A stretch of DNA of 64,000 nt from Apoderus coryli (taxonomy: Eukaryota > Arthropoda > Insecta > Coleoptera > Attelabidae): contig OU452206.1 of assembly GCA_911728435.2 (NCBI GenBank), positions 11,562,297-11,626,296 of the forward strand. The letters run 5' to 3'. How positions within the stretch are numbered: position 1 is the stretch's first letter; each line of letters opens with the position of its first letter. Shown here one piece after another: positions 43,801 through 46,189 of this stretch. A model generated the notes under the pieces. It saw nothing but the letters and a program-made list of their open reading frames with translations, was not told the DNA's origin and ran no database searches. The position numbers and the translations under genes were made by a program.

Positions 43801-45496
43801 CCTGTACAATTATTATTTTATTCATTTAAACGAAGCCTTTTTTACCCGTACTTTCAAATTATTTCTGTGTTTACGGGTTCCCAAATACCAAACCTGCATC
43901 TTCACACATATTGACTAAAGAAGGTAAAATCAATTTTTGAACACAGTATCAATATATCAATCAATTTTAAAATTAATTCCAAATATTTTAACAGAGCAAC
44001 CATAAAAAAAGATTTTAATTTCAATTCTTGTGTTAACTATTTTTTTGCAAATTTCGTTTAATATTTGAAAGCCCATCTTTGTGTCTAATGAGGCAAATGG
44101 TATATTTGCGAAACCTGTACCACAGAAATAATTAAAAGTACAGGTAAAAAGGGTTTCTCCTATTTGTTAAATGAATAATTTACCAATTCCCTGATACTGG
44201 ATATGATCACAAATTGAATTATTATTTTGTATTTTTTAAACATTGATATTTAAACTTATTAACAATTTTTGTCTTTCCTAACTTATTTATTTTGTAAATA
44301 GGTGGTCCCCATCACTTCGCATAGCTGGCGACGGTGGTCAATTAGCTGATTTCATTGATGGTCTAGGACCTGGACAGCTAGTGGGTAGGCAAGCCTTAGG
44401 TACTCCATCACTTGGAGACATACAATTATCTCTATGCTACCAAAAAGGATTTTTAGAGGTTGAGGTTATACGAGCTAGGGGGCTTCAGGCGCGACCCGGA
44501 TCAAAAGTTTTACCAGGTATTTATTTTATAATAAACTCATGGTAATGGTTGTTTCTTCATCGGATTTCATAGTTCGAGGTTCGTTATATAAAAAGTTGGG
44601 CTTGAAGCTTTTTTTTTATATTAAAAAGTTCTTTATACTCCACAGATTTAAATGGAGTAATTGTTCAATCAATTTTATTTTGTTCTGATCCGTCAAGGCC
44701 CTGAGTTTTGCTTGGGAGAACCGCTGAGCATATCTTGCTATAATTCTCAGTGACACTTTCTAAGCTTCCGATGCCTATTTCTGAAATGTCGAATGCTTTC
44801 AGCTGTTGGAGGACAAACAGAAATTCAATAGAGTTAAAATAGTATTCTCATCTCGTTCCTTTTTTATTTTACAGCACCATATGTAAAGGTATATTTAGCA
44901 AATGGTAAAAAATGTATAGCAAAGGCGAAAACAACATTAGCACGTAAAACTTTAGATCCTTTGTACCAACAACAACTAGCATTTAGAGAAAACTTCCAAG
45001 GATGTATATTACAGGTAAAAATTAAAGAATAAATCAATTAACAATATTAAGTAGATGAATAATTAGGGGACTAGGGCCAATGCCAGTAAACCAGTAAAAA
45101 GTTGAAGGTTCTTCGGTCAGAAAAAAGTGGATAGGGCGTTCTATAGTTGAAAAACACTGCAGAAGAACAATATAATCCGAGTGAAAGCTATTATTAACTG
45201 ACCAGTGTTAGATCTGCCACAATTGTTTATATTTCGTGGTTCCTAATGATTGAAGTATTTGTATTTCATATATATTTTTTTATTTTTAGGTAACAGTTTG
45301 GGGTGATTATGGCCGAATCGAGGGCAAGAAAGTGTTTATGGGTGTTGCCCAAATAATGCTGGACCATTTGAATTTGACCAACATCGTCATAGGATGGTAC
45401 AAATTGTTCAGTACCACGTCCCTGGTTAGTGGACCCCCTTCCCTTGGTCTGTCGCGACGCAGTTCCATGGCTAGCTTAGATTCCCTTAAATTGTAA
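1591..45496 (+). CDS. Rim: RIM (Rab3-interacting molecule), 3' part, 15 exons
   Basis: Fifteen exons join, phase by phase, into 3558 nt (1185 codons plus stop). Domain order over window residues: PDZ (about 1-125), C2A (about 183-298), Ser/Arg-rich linker, RIM-BP SH3 ligand RQLPQVP (about 453-459), C2B (about 1037-1165) and a conserved Ser-rich tail. This order is diagnostic of RIM, the active-zone scaffold that links Rab3 vesicles, Munc13, RIM-BP and calcium channels at presynaptic release sites. The N-terminal Rab3-binding zinc-finger region is absent and must be encoded upstream of base 1, because exon 1 starts in phase 0 inside the PDZ domain. Exon join: 1591-1810, 4027-4200, 7811-7955, 9435-9595, 12911-13107, 13729-13956, 14621-14955, 17850-18080, 22915-23765, 24253-24414, 25669-25816, 29392-29535, 44302-44516, 44875-45014, 45290-45496. 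Alternative or micro-exons could be missed. Confidence 0.95.
2440..2836 (+). pseudogene. 5'-truncated LINE: C-terminus of RT ORF and 3' tail
   Basis: The frame 2461-2691 reads ...YDLRYNLNLKLPVHRLSLTA, then IFNHLPQHFKL and FKMNVKNWLLRYSFYTLNEY, then stop. This is the typical C-terminus of CR1/jockey-type LINE ORF2 proteins. A short 3' UTR with AATAAA ends in a (GATTAT)n tail at about 2810-2835, the usual mark of a LINE 3' end. Only the 3' 400 bp survive. Confidence 0.7.
2837..3045 (-). pseudogene. Tc1/mariner-superfamily transposase C-terminal fragment
   Basis: Read on the minus strand from about 3045: FLSWGRIKDLIYKQSINSRE, then LLEEALHNAFATFTNL, stop, then IRSVINAIQKRCCMCIDQNG. This matches the end of insect DDE transposases (…DFFLWG+LKD-VY…; IQ-RC--CI--NGG-FEH). 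There is one internal stop, so it is not functional. It abuts the LINE tail at 2836, which suggests that the LINE landed next to or inside it. Confidence 0.65.
3140..3416 (+). pseudogene. LINE RT ORF C-terminal fragment, frameshifted
   Basis: It reads KLINDLIDSPHLLAQINIRV, then PQYNSRDYYLFEVTAHRTNY, then after a frame change DVACRLTNFYGIHINVF. The pattern (D-P-LL--IN--VP---R-----F------RTNY----P----CRL-N) is the conserved tail of jockey/CR1-like ORF2 proteins. It is a different copy from the one at 2440-2836. Confidence 0.6.
3545..3966. mobile_element. MITE with terminal inverted repeats (CTTCATACCCTAT)
   Basis: CTTCATACCCTAT at 3562-3574 is mirrored by ATAGGGTATGAAG at 3936-3948. Imperfect complementarity (CACAACTA...) extends outwards to about 3545 and 3966. 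Inside is a second inverted pair: TTTCGTCGATCCACGAATCA near 3648 against a complementary TGA-TCGTGGATCGTCGAAA near 3750. It has no coding capacity. It lies in the intron between the two PDZ exons. Confidence 0.6.
4027..4200 (+). CDS. Rim: RIM exon 2: second half of PDZ domain
   Basis: Acceptor TTCCTTTCAG. Joined to the carried g it reads GDEVIEWNGRSLQGKTYEEVADIIAES and then QEINVELIVSR, the second PDZ strand pair and alpha-2 helix. The exon continues beyond the domain with a basic, Asn-rich stretch ending WKQTVAHR. It leaves one base, matching exon 3. Confidence 0.93.
4720..4830 (+). repeat. Copy of hammerhead-like motif repeat (degenerate)
   Basis: CTGATGATGATCC...AAGTTCGAACATTTGT at 4720-4752 is followed by TTTATTAAAAGCAATAATTG, which matches in order the inverted copy at 51422-51495. 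The GAAA of the core is GAAC here. Confidence 0.5.
5266..7707. mobile_element. Long-TIR DNA transposon, TA-flanked (family A copy 1)
   Basis: The left end is TA-CAGGGTGTTTCAAAAGGAC. The first 250 bp (5266-5520) return inverted at about 7480-7707, ending TTTTTGAAACACCTTG-TA. Shared landmarks in both arms are ACGTCCGGAAATGCATTGTT, AAATTTGGCAGTG and GTGGCGTTAGG. The interior has no intact transposase but contains a 94-bp perfect palindrome at 6290-6383. Related copies at 33387, 35251 and 47942 show this is a family; copy 33387 keeps part of a transposase frame. Confidence 0.7.
6290..6383. repeat. Perfect 94-bp palindrome without spacer
   Basis: The two 47-nt arms meet at TTAA|TTAA (6336/6337). 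The left arm begins AAGTTTCTTAATAATATTCG and the right arm ends CGAATATTATTAAGAAACTT, with no mismatch that I can see. It lies inside transposon 5266-7707 in the intron before exon 3. Confidence 0.9.
7811..7955 (+). CDS. Rim: RIM exon 3: PDZ-C2A linker
   Basis: Acceptor TTTTGACCAG. It reads GQVCGGPWPTETEIYERPHVLVTSPGSPDRQ and ends in SVGGRIQI, which runs into the first C2A strand in exon 4 (RIM proteins carry a G-x-I-Q segment at this point). Two bases (cg) are carried on. It lies about 100 bp downstream of the right end of a transposon remnant (5266-7707). Confidence 0.85.
8709..8760. repeat. Inverted repeat, 23-bp arms
   Basis: CATAGTAGATTGCCATTGTA (8709 on) pairs with TACAATGGAAATCTACTATG (ending 8760) around a TTTATA loop. 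One mismatch is visible per arm. Confidence 0.75.
8957..9160. repeat. Dispersed repeat X, copy 1
   Basis: The block GACAAACACTATG ... GACACACTAATAATTTTAT ... TTAAACTCAATAAACACTGA ... AACGTTGCCAAAT is found in the same order at 22529-22775. It has no coding potential. It is probably a nonautonomous element end. Confidence 0.6.
9435..9595 (+). CDS. Rim: RIM exon 4: first half of C2A domain
   Basis: Acceptor GTTTCCAG. With the carried cg it reads RLGFDPALLQLLVTIICASGLVPRSP, then PRNPYCKLFLLPDR, then EKSKKRTRTLA, the first strands of a RIM C2A including the RNPY-K-LPDR signature. The donor is GTAAGG. RIM C2A domains lack most calcium ligands, and the loop here (Ser-Pro-His-Gln instead of paired Asp) agrees with that. 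Confidence 0.93.
10015..10164. repeat. Large hairpin, about 68-bp arms
   Basis: GTTATTAAATTTGTCAAAAT at the left pairs with ATTTTGACAAATTTAATAAC at the right. Further in, ACATAACATTTTTTTTTGTT pairs with AACAAAAAAAATGTTATGT. The loop is about 13 nt (ACCTATTCACCTT). Only small indels in the A/T runs break the pairing. Confidence 0.75.
10440..11010. repeat. Diverged tandem repeats, period about 110-140 bp
   Basis: The phrase CCCCTTTT-CTACTATTTACGAACGCCTATG recurs near 10441, 10551, 10691, 10831 and, most degraded, 10971. Each is followed by AGGTTATATTCTATCAAAGC-like text. Five units in a row look like internal or subterminal repeats of the host transposon. Confidence 0.65.
11800..12715. repeat. 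Large imperfect inverted repeat (foldback element)
   Basis: The arms are about 11800-12145 and 12350-12715. Matching pairs include TCGTTTTCGAGAATTTTTGA / TCAAAAATTCTCGAAAACG, ACGGCCCTGGATT / AATCCAGGGCCGT and GGTTTAAACAAGTTTTCAGT / its inverse. The loop of about 200 bp has no convincing product. A CAGGGTGTCC-type end lies outside at 11618. Confidence 0.65.
12911..13107 (+). CDS. Rim: RIM exon 5: second half of C2A domain
   Basis: With the carried g it reads GTTEPVWNQTFVYHGVRR, then LEITVWDYVRYGANDFLGETIVEL and WKTLGPHEE, the C2 strands 4-8. It ends in phase 0 at the donor GTAAAT. The acceptor (AAATTTGGAG) is weak because the upstream tract has few pyrimidines, and it lies about 70 bp after a TACAGGGTG transposon-type end at 12838. 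Confidence 0.9.
13108..13728. other. Intron 5, one motif only
   Basis: AT-rich. It holds a copy of the hammerhead-like motif at 13272-13302 (CTGATGATGGAG...CTCCGAAACATGT). I see nothing else. Confidence 0.5.
13272..13302 (+). repeat. Hammerhead-like motif copy
   Basis: CTGATGA-T-GGAG-CTGAGT-CTCC-GAAAC-ATGT. The two conserved core strings flank a 4-bp GGAG/CTCC stem, with one extra T after CTGATGA compared with a standard hammerhead. Cleavage-strand partners are not evident. Confidence 0.45.
13729..13956 (+). CDS. Rim: RIM exon 6: Ser-rich linker after C2A
   Basis: Acceptor TTTGTTATAG, phase 0 to phase 0, 76 codons. It reads IALTPSEHLSPPSTGSRFSD, then SDTPSECEIDGG and many Ser and Arg residues, ending MHMYNQGYGR. 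This is low-complexity, probably disordered sequence as in the RIM linker. The open frame, both splice sites and the phase agree with the neighbours. Confidence 0.88.
13957..14620. other. Intron 6, nothing recognised
   Basis: AT-rich intron of 664 bp between linker exons. I found no repeat end, open frame or RNA-like structure that I could support. Confidence 0.5.
14621..14955 (+). CDS. Rim: RIM exon 7: linker with RIM-BP-binding PxxP motif
   Basis: Acceptor GTCTTTTTAG, phase 0. It starts VYMTTHRSHSAAPCDSPSS and contains SPKKRQLPQVPHALARAL. RQLPQVP matches the R-x-x-P-x-x-P ligand by which RIM proteins bind the SH3 domains of RIM-binding protein, which helps tether calcium channels at the active zone (known for the family). 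The exon leaves two bases (ag) at donor GTAAAT. Confidence 0.92.
15150..15490 (-). pseudogene. Tc1/mariner-superfamily transposase fragment
   Basis: Minus strand from about 15440: INVPEMWFQ, then a degraded GATCHTA-like part, LLKELFEERLISR, then EPVNWPPRLCNLTH and stop. This matches the 'MWFQQDGATCHTAR ... ERLISR-GPVNWPPRSCDLTPLDYFLWGY' block of DDE transposases. Several frame breaks make it a relic. Confidence 0.6.
15590..17430 (+). pseudogene. Broken LINE, RT to C-terminus, with nested SINE
   Basis: Pieces of a jockey/CR1-like ORF2 occur in order: KSGNKQSIKNYRPISILSVI (about 15680), EQYGLLPGKSAELIEPF, KLAEVGINGYFLWWINSYL, then after the SINE (15981-16370) FINDIAKCFSYSYFRLFADV with the catalytic FADD changed to FADV, and the C-terminal domain (16991-17310: DRRQAYDLVLLYYIVNSNVN ... 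RTNYAYNSFLSRSVRMANRA). Stops and frameshifts are frequent, so it is dead. The insertion is in the intron before exon 8. Confidence 0.75.
15981..16370 (-). mobile_element. SINE with 5S rRNA-like head, nested in LINE
   Basis: A 390-bp GC-rich insert flanked by the 10-bp TSD CAGCTACCTT (15971-15980 and 16371-16380), with a poly(T) run at its left edge, so it sits on the minus strand with a poly(A) tail. Its 5' part (minus strand) contains GACCGTCGAAGTGCAGC, then GAGCGCGGCTACAAG, then TTGGATGGGTGACCGTCTGG, colinear with the internal promoter half of 5S rRNA. The body has two diverged tandem units of about 80 bp (GGGGGTTTATTA...AGAATGAATGT). The polymerase III origin is inferred from the 5S similarity. 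Confidence 0.65.
17850..18080 (+). CDS. Rim: RIM exon 8: Ser/Arg-rich linker
   Basis: Acceptor TTGGTTTCAG. With the carried ag it reads RRYMATYRSTGSSWERRYSG, then DSDLANHMRSNSRRSPERD and DFDSDMESVASVTSSSFSTQ. The acidic-Ser and ESVASVTSSSFSTQSE stretch is typical of RIM linkers. It ends in the same phase (two bases carried) at GTAAAA. Confidence 0.9.
18400..21485 (+). mobile_element. Nearly complete LINE with (TTTA)n tail
   Basis: A LINE insertion in the intron before exon 9. It has a long ORF (18475-21276), a 3' UTR of about 180 bp with AATAAA near 21450, and a (TTTA)n tail at 21459-21484. The 5' boundary is not clear, and I cannot identify a target-site duplication. Confidence 0.75.
18475..21276 (+). 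CDS. LINE ORF2: endonuclease-reverse transcriptase
   Basis: An open frame of 933 codons. N-terminal part of an apurinic-like (EEP) endonuclease: LTETWL at residues 23-28 and FGDFN around residue 140. Reverse transcriptase: GPDGLPSFLVKD about 440, NDYRPISILSNFAKLFE about 500, YTDFAKAFDRMDH about 565, SGVPQGSNLGPLLF about 625, and the catalytic FADD at 657-660. The C-terminal domain ends SRSELINVANNILPL. The motif style is jockey/CR1-like; the clade is not certain. The first endonuclease strands (the catalytic Asn near the N-terminus) are not recognisable, and the frame simply runs open upstream in a non-AUG context, so the copy is probably 5'-truncated or altered. The RT part has no stop or shift, unlike the other LINE relics here, so it is younger. 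Confidence 0.88.
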   Translation: MTIYCVFNHIDSVYGLYAVFIALTETWLRPDVRSEEFFPPDYTVFRKDRNLQVTCQATGGGVLLGVSRSIKSQLVDVSYFNINFPAIDLLVCKCYLMLKSFYVFVIYVPPSVSAEMLELFFECIEQSDIYHDKNLLFFGDFNVSGFVNGNPNDRQYVATRNFMNFYELEQYNDVRNVSDRLLDLVLSNIPCTVERNSSPLVLEDTYHPGLIVVPKIRHKQVQLFKKNTDRKTYNYKKADFVSLYETLVQVDWTYLAKMTDVDIAVEELYTRMYSIIDRHVPTYRNYKRSFPSWFSCDIIRNVKMKEKLFSKYKKTGNVCVFNEYKLIRSTIKNDIRVAYNDYIARVQNNVSVDAREFWKYFYSKNRSSRLPGVMSYEDVDYADPQEIVDAFASFFKSVFLSPTPSADNRSTAVIRCFDSVGAPSICEEDILKAAKKLKNKMTSGPDGLPSFLVKDCVMVLATPLCSIFNLALKNYKFPEQWKIAKIIPVFKSGDRARINDYRPISILSNFAKLFETVLYDYIYPCVRNLITPNQHGFMSGRSTVTNLALLSQQTTEVLDGGGQMDVIYTDFAKAFDRMDHVVLIKKLDEQFGFRHDLKIFFSSYLRNREQYIFYNGHRSCNYTATSGVPQGSNLGPLLFLLFINDLDARLNCHKLLFADDCKIFQSIKSYDDCVQLQSDLSCIEEWCIQNRLGLNADKCKYITFSRKKEIVDYDYAVNRTQISRCSTVTDLGVVFDEKFSYIDHINAKASEASKMYGFIVRNCRGFDNIDALKMLYYSYVRSKLEYASLIWFPIYDAHKFTVERLQCRFLKYLSFKRDGVYPERGIDYGYLLSRFQFRSLDFRRSLCALCFLHNLICGRVDCSGLLSALNINVPRLHNRTSRVFYCNRARTNILKRSPVSIICSHFNLICEDCDLFFCSRSELINVANNILPL
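21612..22210. mobile_element. DNA transposon remnant with CAGGGTG end and transposase fragment
   Basis: The left end is TATA-CAGGGTGTGTCGGGAGGAAT (21612). On the minus strand, 22210 down to 21945 reads EMYYQQDRAPAHFDRRVKQQ, then LDER, stop, then APLDYNLWGRLKTEVYKVKV and RNALIRRIRNAALNIQERHE. The QQD-APAH and PLD--LWG blocks carry the second and third acidic catalytic positions of DDE/D transposases (Tc1/mariner superfamily). Stops show it is inactive. The right end is not identified. Confidence 0.6.
21759..21829 (+). tRNA. tRNA-like sequence or pseudogene, anticodon position AGA
   Basis: A cloverleaf can be drawn: acceptor GCTTCGG / TTGAAGC (7 pairs, 2 wobbles), D stem GCTT / AAGC, anticodon stem AATGC / GCGTA (4 of 5 pairs), T arm GTGGG-TTCAATC-CTCAC. 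The anticodon loop CCAGAAA has C instead of T at position 33, and there is no serine-type long variable arm. A TTTTTT run follows at about 21833. Promoter-like A and B boxes are present. It is more likely a tRNA-derived repeat or pseudogene than a working tRNA. Confidence 0.35.
22529..22800. repeat. Dispersed repeat X, copy 2
   Basis: Same order of blocks as 8957-9160: GACAAACACTATG, ACACACTTATCACTA, GAGCTCAATAAGCAATGATT, AACGTTGCCAAAT; wording diverged. It is followed by AAGAAGGCTGTGGCTCTGTG and TCGAAACGCACAG, which look distantly like the structured motif described elsewhere. Confidence 0.55.
22915..23765 (+). CDS. Rim: RIM exon 9: large disordered linker exon (851 nt)
   Basis: Acceptor ATTTTGCAG. 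With the carried ag the frame is REFSSSLPVNSFTNE and stays open for 284 codons to DEKTG at the donor GTAAGC. It is rich in Ser and Asn, with an Asn/His run (about 23660-23700) and then RGQFTRSLSNTEPP near the end, which resembles the RIM segment before the DG-SLSDTA block. The first 190 nt contain only sense codons in this phase, which supports one continuous exon. I see no folded domain. Confidence 0.87.
23766..24252. other. Intron 9, nothing recognised
   Basis: 487 bp of AT-rich intron. No supported feature beyond its splice sites. Confidence 0.5.
24253..24414 (+). CDS. Rim: RIM exon 10: linker with DGSLSDTAVG block
   Basis: Acceptor CTACTTTTAG. With the carried g it reads DGSLSDTAVGHHHGGLEV, then QSQFVGLNKKSNSTSQLSAT, 54 codons, phase 1 to phase 1. 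The SLSDTAVG and KKS-STSQLSATG strings are conserved in RIM proteins before C2B. Confidence 0.93.
24415..25668. other. Intron 10, nothing recognised
   Basis: 1.25 kb of AT-rich sequence. The short open frame at 25342-25530 has no recognisable similarity. I see no repeat ends. Confidence 0.45.
25669..25816 (+). CDS. Rim: RIM exon 11: GRKRRMGFGKRGKTSFTVHRSEE block
   Basis: Acceptor CATGTTCAG. With the carried g it reads GRKRRMGFGKRGKTSFTVHR and then SEEVLPGD, followed by SSASSDGEGSADGDR. The basic K-R-GFGK...HRSEEV segment is a hallmark of the RIM region before C2B. Two bases are carried at GTGTTT. Confidence 0.93.
25817..29391. other. Intron 11, mostly featureless
   Basis: 3.6 kb of AT-rich sequence. 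The only item of note is a B-box-like stretch at 28545-28590 (GGGCTCGAATCCCAACTCGGGC) in a tRNA-like context without a matching 5' acceptor strand. No transposase or RT homology was seen. Confidence 0.45.
29392..29535 (+). CDS. Rim: RIM exon 12: SSSIQRSQE block
   Basis: With the carried ag it reads SGYNRKRVSTSSSIQRSQEV, then VPATPCRSGEGSQRASSLNS and SSSDTNAS. Two AGs lie 4 nt apart (ending 29387 and 29391); only the second keeps the frame, since using the first gives a stop after four codons. Donor GTAAGT. It carries two bases across the 14.8-kb intron that follows. Confidence 0.9.
30908..31070 (+). repeat. Hammerhead-like motif copy with conserved tail
   Basis: CTGATGA-T-GAGAA-CGATGC-TTCTC-GAAAC-ATGT (30908-30940) has a 5-bp stem. 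About 45 bp later comes TTTGTGGAGTAGACATTATT and then ACTCCTCGTAAGA--ATGGAC. The same tail is found next to the motif at 37.1 kb (inverted) and at 52.8 kb. Confidence 0.55.
31858..32969. mobile_element. Long-TIR DNA transposon with decayed transposase
   Basis: The left arm (about 31858-32135: CAGGGTGGCCATTTGAAAAC ... AAGTGTCAAAACCC ... ATTATAACCCCGAATTTGAA ... TGGCCAATG) is repeated inverted at about 32700-32969, ending CGATTTTCGTTTTCAAATG. Arms of about 270 bp flank roughly 560 bp of interior containing a decayed transposase. Confidence 0.75.
32255..32660 (+). pseudogene. Decayed DDE transposase in long-TIR element
   Basis: Forward frames give NGLFNIRHPNRQGHCKYVLE, then RVKRKNQ, stop, and later DWPPRSPDLDFFMGLFKHLW. 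The last matches the DWP-RSPDL---DFFLWGYLK block with the third catalytic acid of Tc1/mariner-type transposases. Shifts, stops and a missing middle part make it a relic. Confidence 0.65.
33387..34049 (-). mobile_element. Family A copy 2 with transposase HTH fragment
   Basis: The left end CAGGGTGTTTCAAAAAGACA and right-end text (AAATTTCAAAGAAATCGGTA, CAATGCTTTTCCGGACGCAT, GAAATGACCCGCGCCGCGTC) match the other family A copies. The interior minus-strand frame, 33821 to 33573 and beyond, reads VELEENVLNMVEENPGTSTC, then REVAEVLNVSNSALWCILKD and YLYHIQRAQALIPVDFP, the N-terminal helix-turn-helix part of a DUF4817-type transposase ('VEENPSTSTR-IA--L-VS--SVWRIL ... YPYHLQRVQAL'). The catalytic domain is deleted. 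Confidence 0.75.
35251..35688. mobile_element. Family A copy 3, MITE with arms nearly abutting
   Basis: CAGGGGGTTCAAAAAGATGC at the left is mirrored by GCGGCGTTCAAAC at the right, flanked by TA. Nearly the whole 438 bp is an inverted repeat (AATATTTAAGGGGCTGATTT / AAATCAGCCCCTTAAATATT; AATTTGGCAGTGTTGTTG / CAACGCTGCCAAATT). A deletion derivative of the 5266 and 33387 copies. Confidence 0.8.
36420..36940 (-). pseudogene. Decayed Tc1/mariner-superfamily transposase
   Basis: Minus strand: TGQPRILDATTNIQILGSFA, then IPKTSIPKVAKLTGISSGSL and HKVLKQNKF (helix-turn-helix region), and later EKTNVWIGILGDEIIRRIS, matching the '--NVW-GI-GD-IIGP-F' strand before the second catalytic Asp. Many stops. It stands without recognisable ends. 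Confidence 0.6.
37075..37727. mobile_element. Foldback element with near-identical 185-bp arms
   Basis: The inner arms, about 37240-37424 and 37485-37665, differ at only a few positions across about 180 bp. Outer arms, 37078-37147 and 37661-37727, share AAAACGACGTCTACTCCACA-AAATGATC. The left side holds about 95 extra bp (37148-37240) with an inverted hammerhead-like motif (37156-37185). The loop is about 60 bp. No coding capacity. Confidence 0.75.
38265..38440 (-). pseudogene. hAT transposase dimerisation-domain fragment
   Basis: Minus strand from about 38425: CTSERSFSALRRLKTYLRSN, then MTQQKLNDCAILNFYKELLF and so on to a stop. ERSFSALRRLKTYLRS-M-Q-RLN--A-L is the conserved C-terminal dimerisation block of hAT transposases. 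The frame is intact here, but upstream homology is lost within about 50 bp, so this is a fragment. Confidence 0.7.
40058..40640 (-). pseudogene. Decayed Tc1/mariner-superfamily transposase
   Basis: Minus strand: ESRFVNNGKPNKKMNTIGLP (about 40490), LKTKAILAVTFGVVLSTCI, and near the end SLDFFLWGTLNNKVYTTATH, then NLEHLKEKMHARN. DFFLWG--N-KVY is the conserved block after the third catalytic acid. Stops break the rest. It lies inside the candidate element 38972-43804. Confidence 0.65.
41766..42366. mobile_element. MITE-like segment bounded by TTTTTCGCCTGCCT inverted ends
   Basis: AACTATATTTTTCGCCTGCC (41766) is mirrored by GGCAGGCGAAAAACAGTTG (42349-42368). Close to each end is a GC-rich palindrome built on GGCGGTAAA (41802-41829 and 42379-42480). 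The interior is AT-rich and non-coding. The exact outer boundaries are uncertain because the second palindrome lies outside the inverted ends. Confidence 0.45.
41802..41829. repeat. Perfect 28-bp GC-rich palindrome
   Basis: TTTACCGCCCGCAT followed directly by its inverse ATGCGGGCGGTAAA, with no mismatch. It shares TTTACCGCC with the hairpin at 42379-42480. Confidence 0.9.
42379..42480. repeat. 102-nt GC-rich stem-loop
   Basis: GGCGGTAAAGC (42379-42389) pairs with GCTTTACCGCC (42470-42480). Inside, GCAGCCC and CGCTGTATAG pair with CTATACAGCG and GGGCTGC. The apical loop is rich in CTCGCT repeats. It stands out in very AT-rich DNA. It could form in RNA or single-stranded DNA from either strand. 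Confidence 0.8.
42915..42981. repeat. Inverted repeat, about 23-bp arms
   Basis: AACAGTAAGTGTAGTTTACC-GATC at the left pairs with GATC-GGTAAACTACTTACTG at the right, with one 1-2 nt gap and a 19-nt loop. Confidence 0.7.
43213..43315 (+). pseudogene. Small ORF; possible start of a tyrosine-recombinase-type protein
   Basis: ATG at 43213 gives MSDFECESLDEPWNVGIAAI, then IPENG; after a frame change the text reads RYEDTYKSS. The pattern 'IP---+--Y--TY--F' near the N-terminus resembles the start of Crypton-like tyrosine-recombinase proteins common in insect genomes. The match is short and needs a frameshift, so the assignment is weak. Confidence 0.25.
44302..44516 (+). CDS. Rim: RIM exon 13: start of C2B domain
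   Basis: Acceptor TTTGTAAATAG. With the carried tc it reads SWSPSLRIAGDGGQLADFID, then GLGPGQLVGRQALGTPSLGD, then IQLSLCYQKGFLEVEVIRAR and GLQARPGSKVLP. This is the conserved RIM segment leading into C2B strands 1-2. One base is carried at GTATTT. Confidence 0.95.
44517..44874. other. Intron 13, nothing recognised
   Basis: 358 bp, AT-rich, between the first two C2B exons. No supported feature. Confidence 0.5.
44875..45014 (+). CDS. Rim: RIM exon 14: middle of C2B domain
   Basis: Acceptor TATTTTACAG. It reads APYVKVYLANGKKCIAKAKT, then LARKTLDPLYQQQLAFREN and CILQ, the C2B strands 3-5 with the RKTLDPLYQQ signature of RIM. It ends in phase 0 at GTAAAA. Confidence 0.95.
45290..45496 (+). CDS. 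Rim: RIM exon 15: end of C2B and C-terminus with stop
   Basis: Acceptor TATTTTTAG. It reads VTVWGDYGRIEGKKVFMGVA, then QIMLDHLNLTNIVIGWYKLF and SRRSSMASLDSLKL, then TAA at 45494-45496. WGDYGR, VIGWYKLF and the Ser-rich tail are the canonical end of RIM. The C2B lacks the aspartates needed for calcium binding (WGDYGR in the loop), as known for RIM C2B. Confidence 0.96.
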   Translation, partial: VTVWGDYGRIEGKKVFMGVAQIMLDHLNLTNIVIGWYKLFSTTSLVSGPPSLGLSRRSSMASLDSLKL

Positions 45497-46030
45497 AACC
45501 ACTACATACACTGCTTATATCCTATATAAACCTATCTTTGAGAACAATATCACTCTTTTATACTCTTTGTTAACAACTTTTCTATGAACTAGATAATAAT
45601 TTCTATAATAGACAAAGTGTGCAAGAAATGATTTGAATTGATAGTTGTAGACTTGGATGAAATTAAAACTGAAGTAGTAATTTTCTTGTATACTTTGTGA
45701 ACTTGTCATTTTCTGTTTATCATCGCATATCACCGATTTCGTACGTTATAGCCTAGCCATCAACAGTATCTTCCACAAATTATGTAGGTACGATTACAAA
45801 ACGATTACATTTTTTCGTGCTTCTTCTGTAGCTTGTGTGCATATAATTTATGCTAATGTAAGCTTACACTTCATTTTGTATCGTAAAAACAAAGCTTTGA
45901 AACTAATTTTTGCTCATTTTTATTACTGTCGATGATTAGTTTATTATTTTACATTAATGTGTGCTTTAGACTTGTATTAGTTGACATTCTTTCATAAAAT
46001 GCATAATATTTAAATAAAAATACAGTTTTA
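45497..46030 (+). other. Rim: RIM 3' UTR with candidate poly(A) signal
   Basis: This AT-rich sequence follows the stop codon. AATAAA at 46013-46018 is the first canonical polyadenylation signal I see; the cleavage site is probably 10-30 nt later. The short antisense frame within it has no recognisable product. Confidence 0.5.
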
Positions 46031-46189
46031 CACCCCCAGAGAAAATGTCGGGGTGGAAGTGGTATATTTTGTCATTTTTTAAATTTCAATTAAGTTGTAC
46101 TCAATGTCAATTGATGTGGTTAATGATTGAGGTTCAGTAATTTTTTTCTAGTGGTGATTGATTAATTTAATGATGATTCCATCCTTATG

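Larger units (their letters stand above)
38972..43804. mobile_element. Candidate 4.8-kb element with about 290-330-bp inverted ends
   Basis: The left arm 38972-39308 (CACAGAGTGAGCAAAAC...ATGTCCCAGCGCTG...AGAGGTTCTTAAATGG...GACGCCATCAACT...CGCAACCGTCACAACTTTT) is repeated inverted at 43521-43804, ending GTTTTGCTCACCCTG. Divergence is moderate. A relic transposase lies inside (40058-40640, minus strand). It could be one large transposon with later insertions, or two separate copies in opposite orientation. Confidence 0.5.

Noticed and set aside
45515..45733. Minus-strand ORF in the RIM 3' UTR
   Set aside because: Low-complexity AT-rich frame, antisense to the UTR, no similarity.
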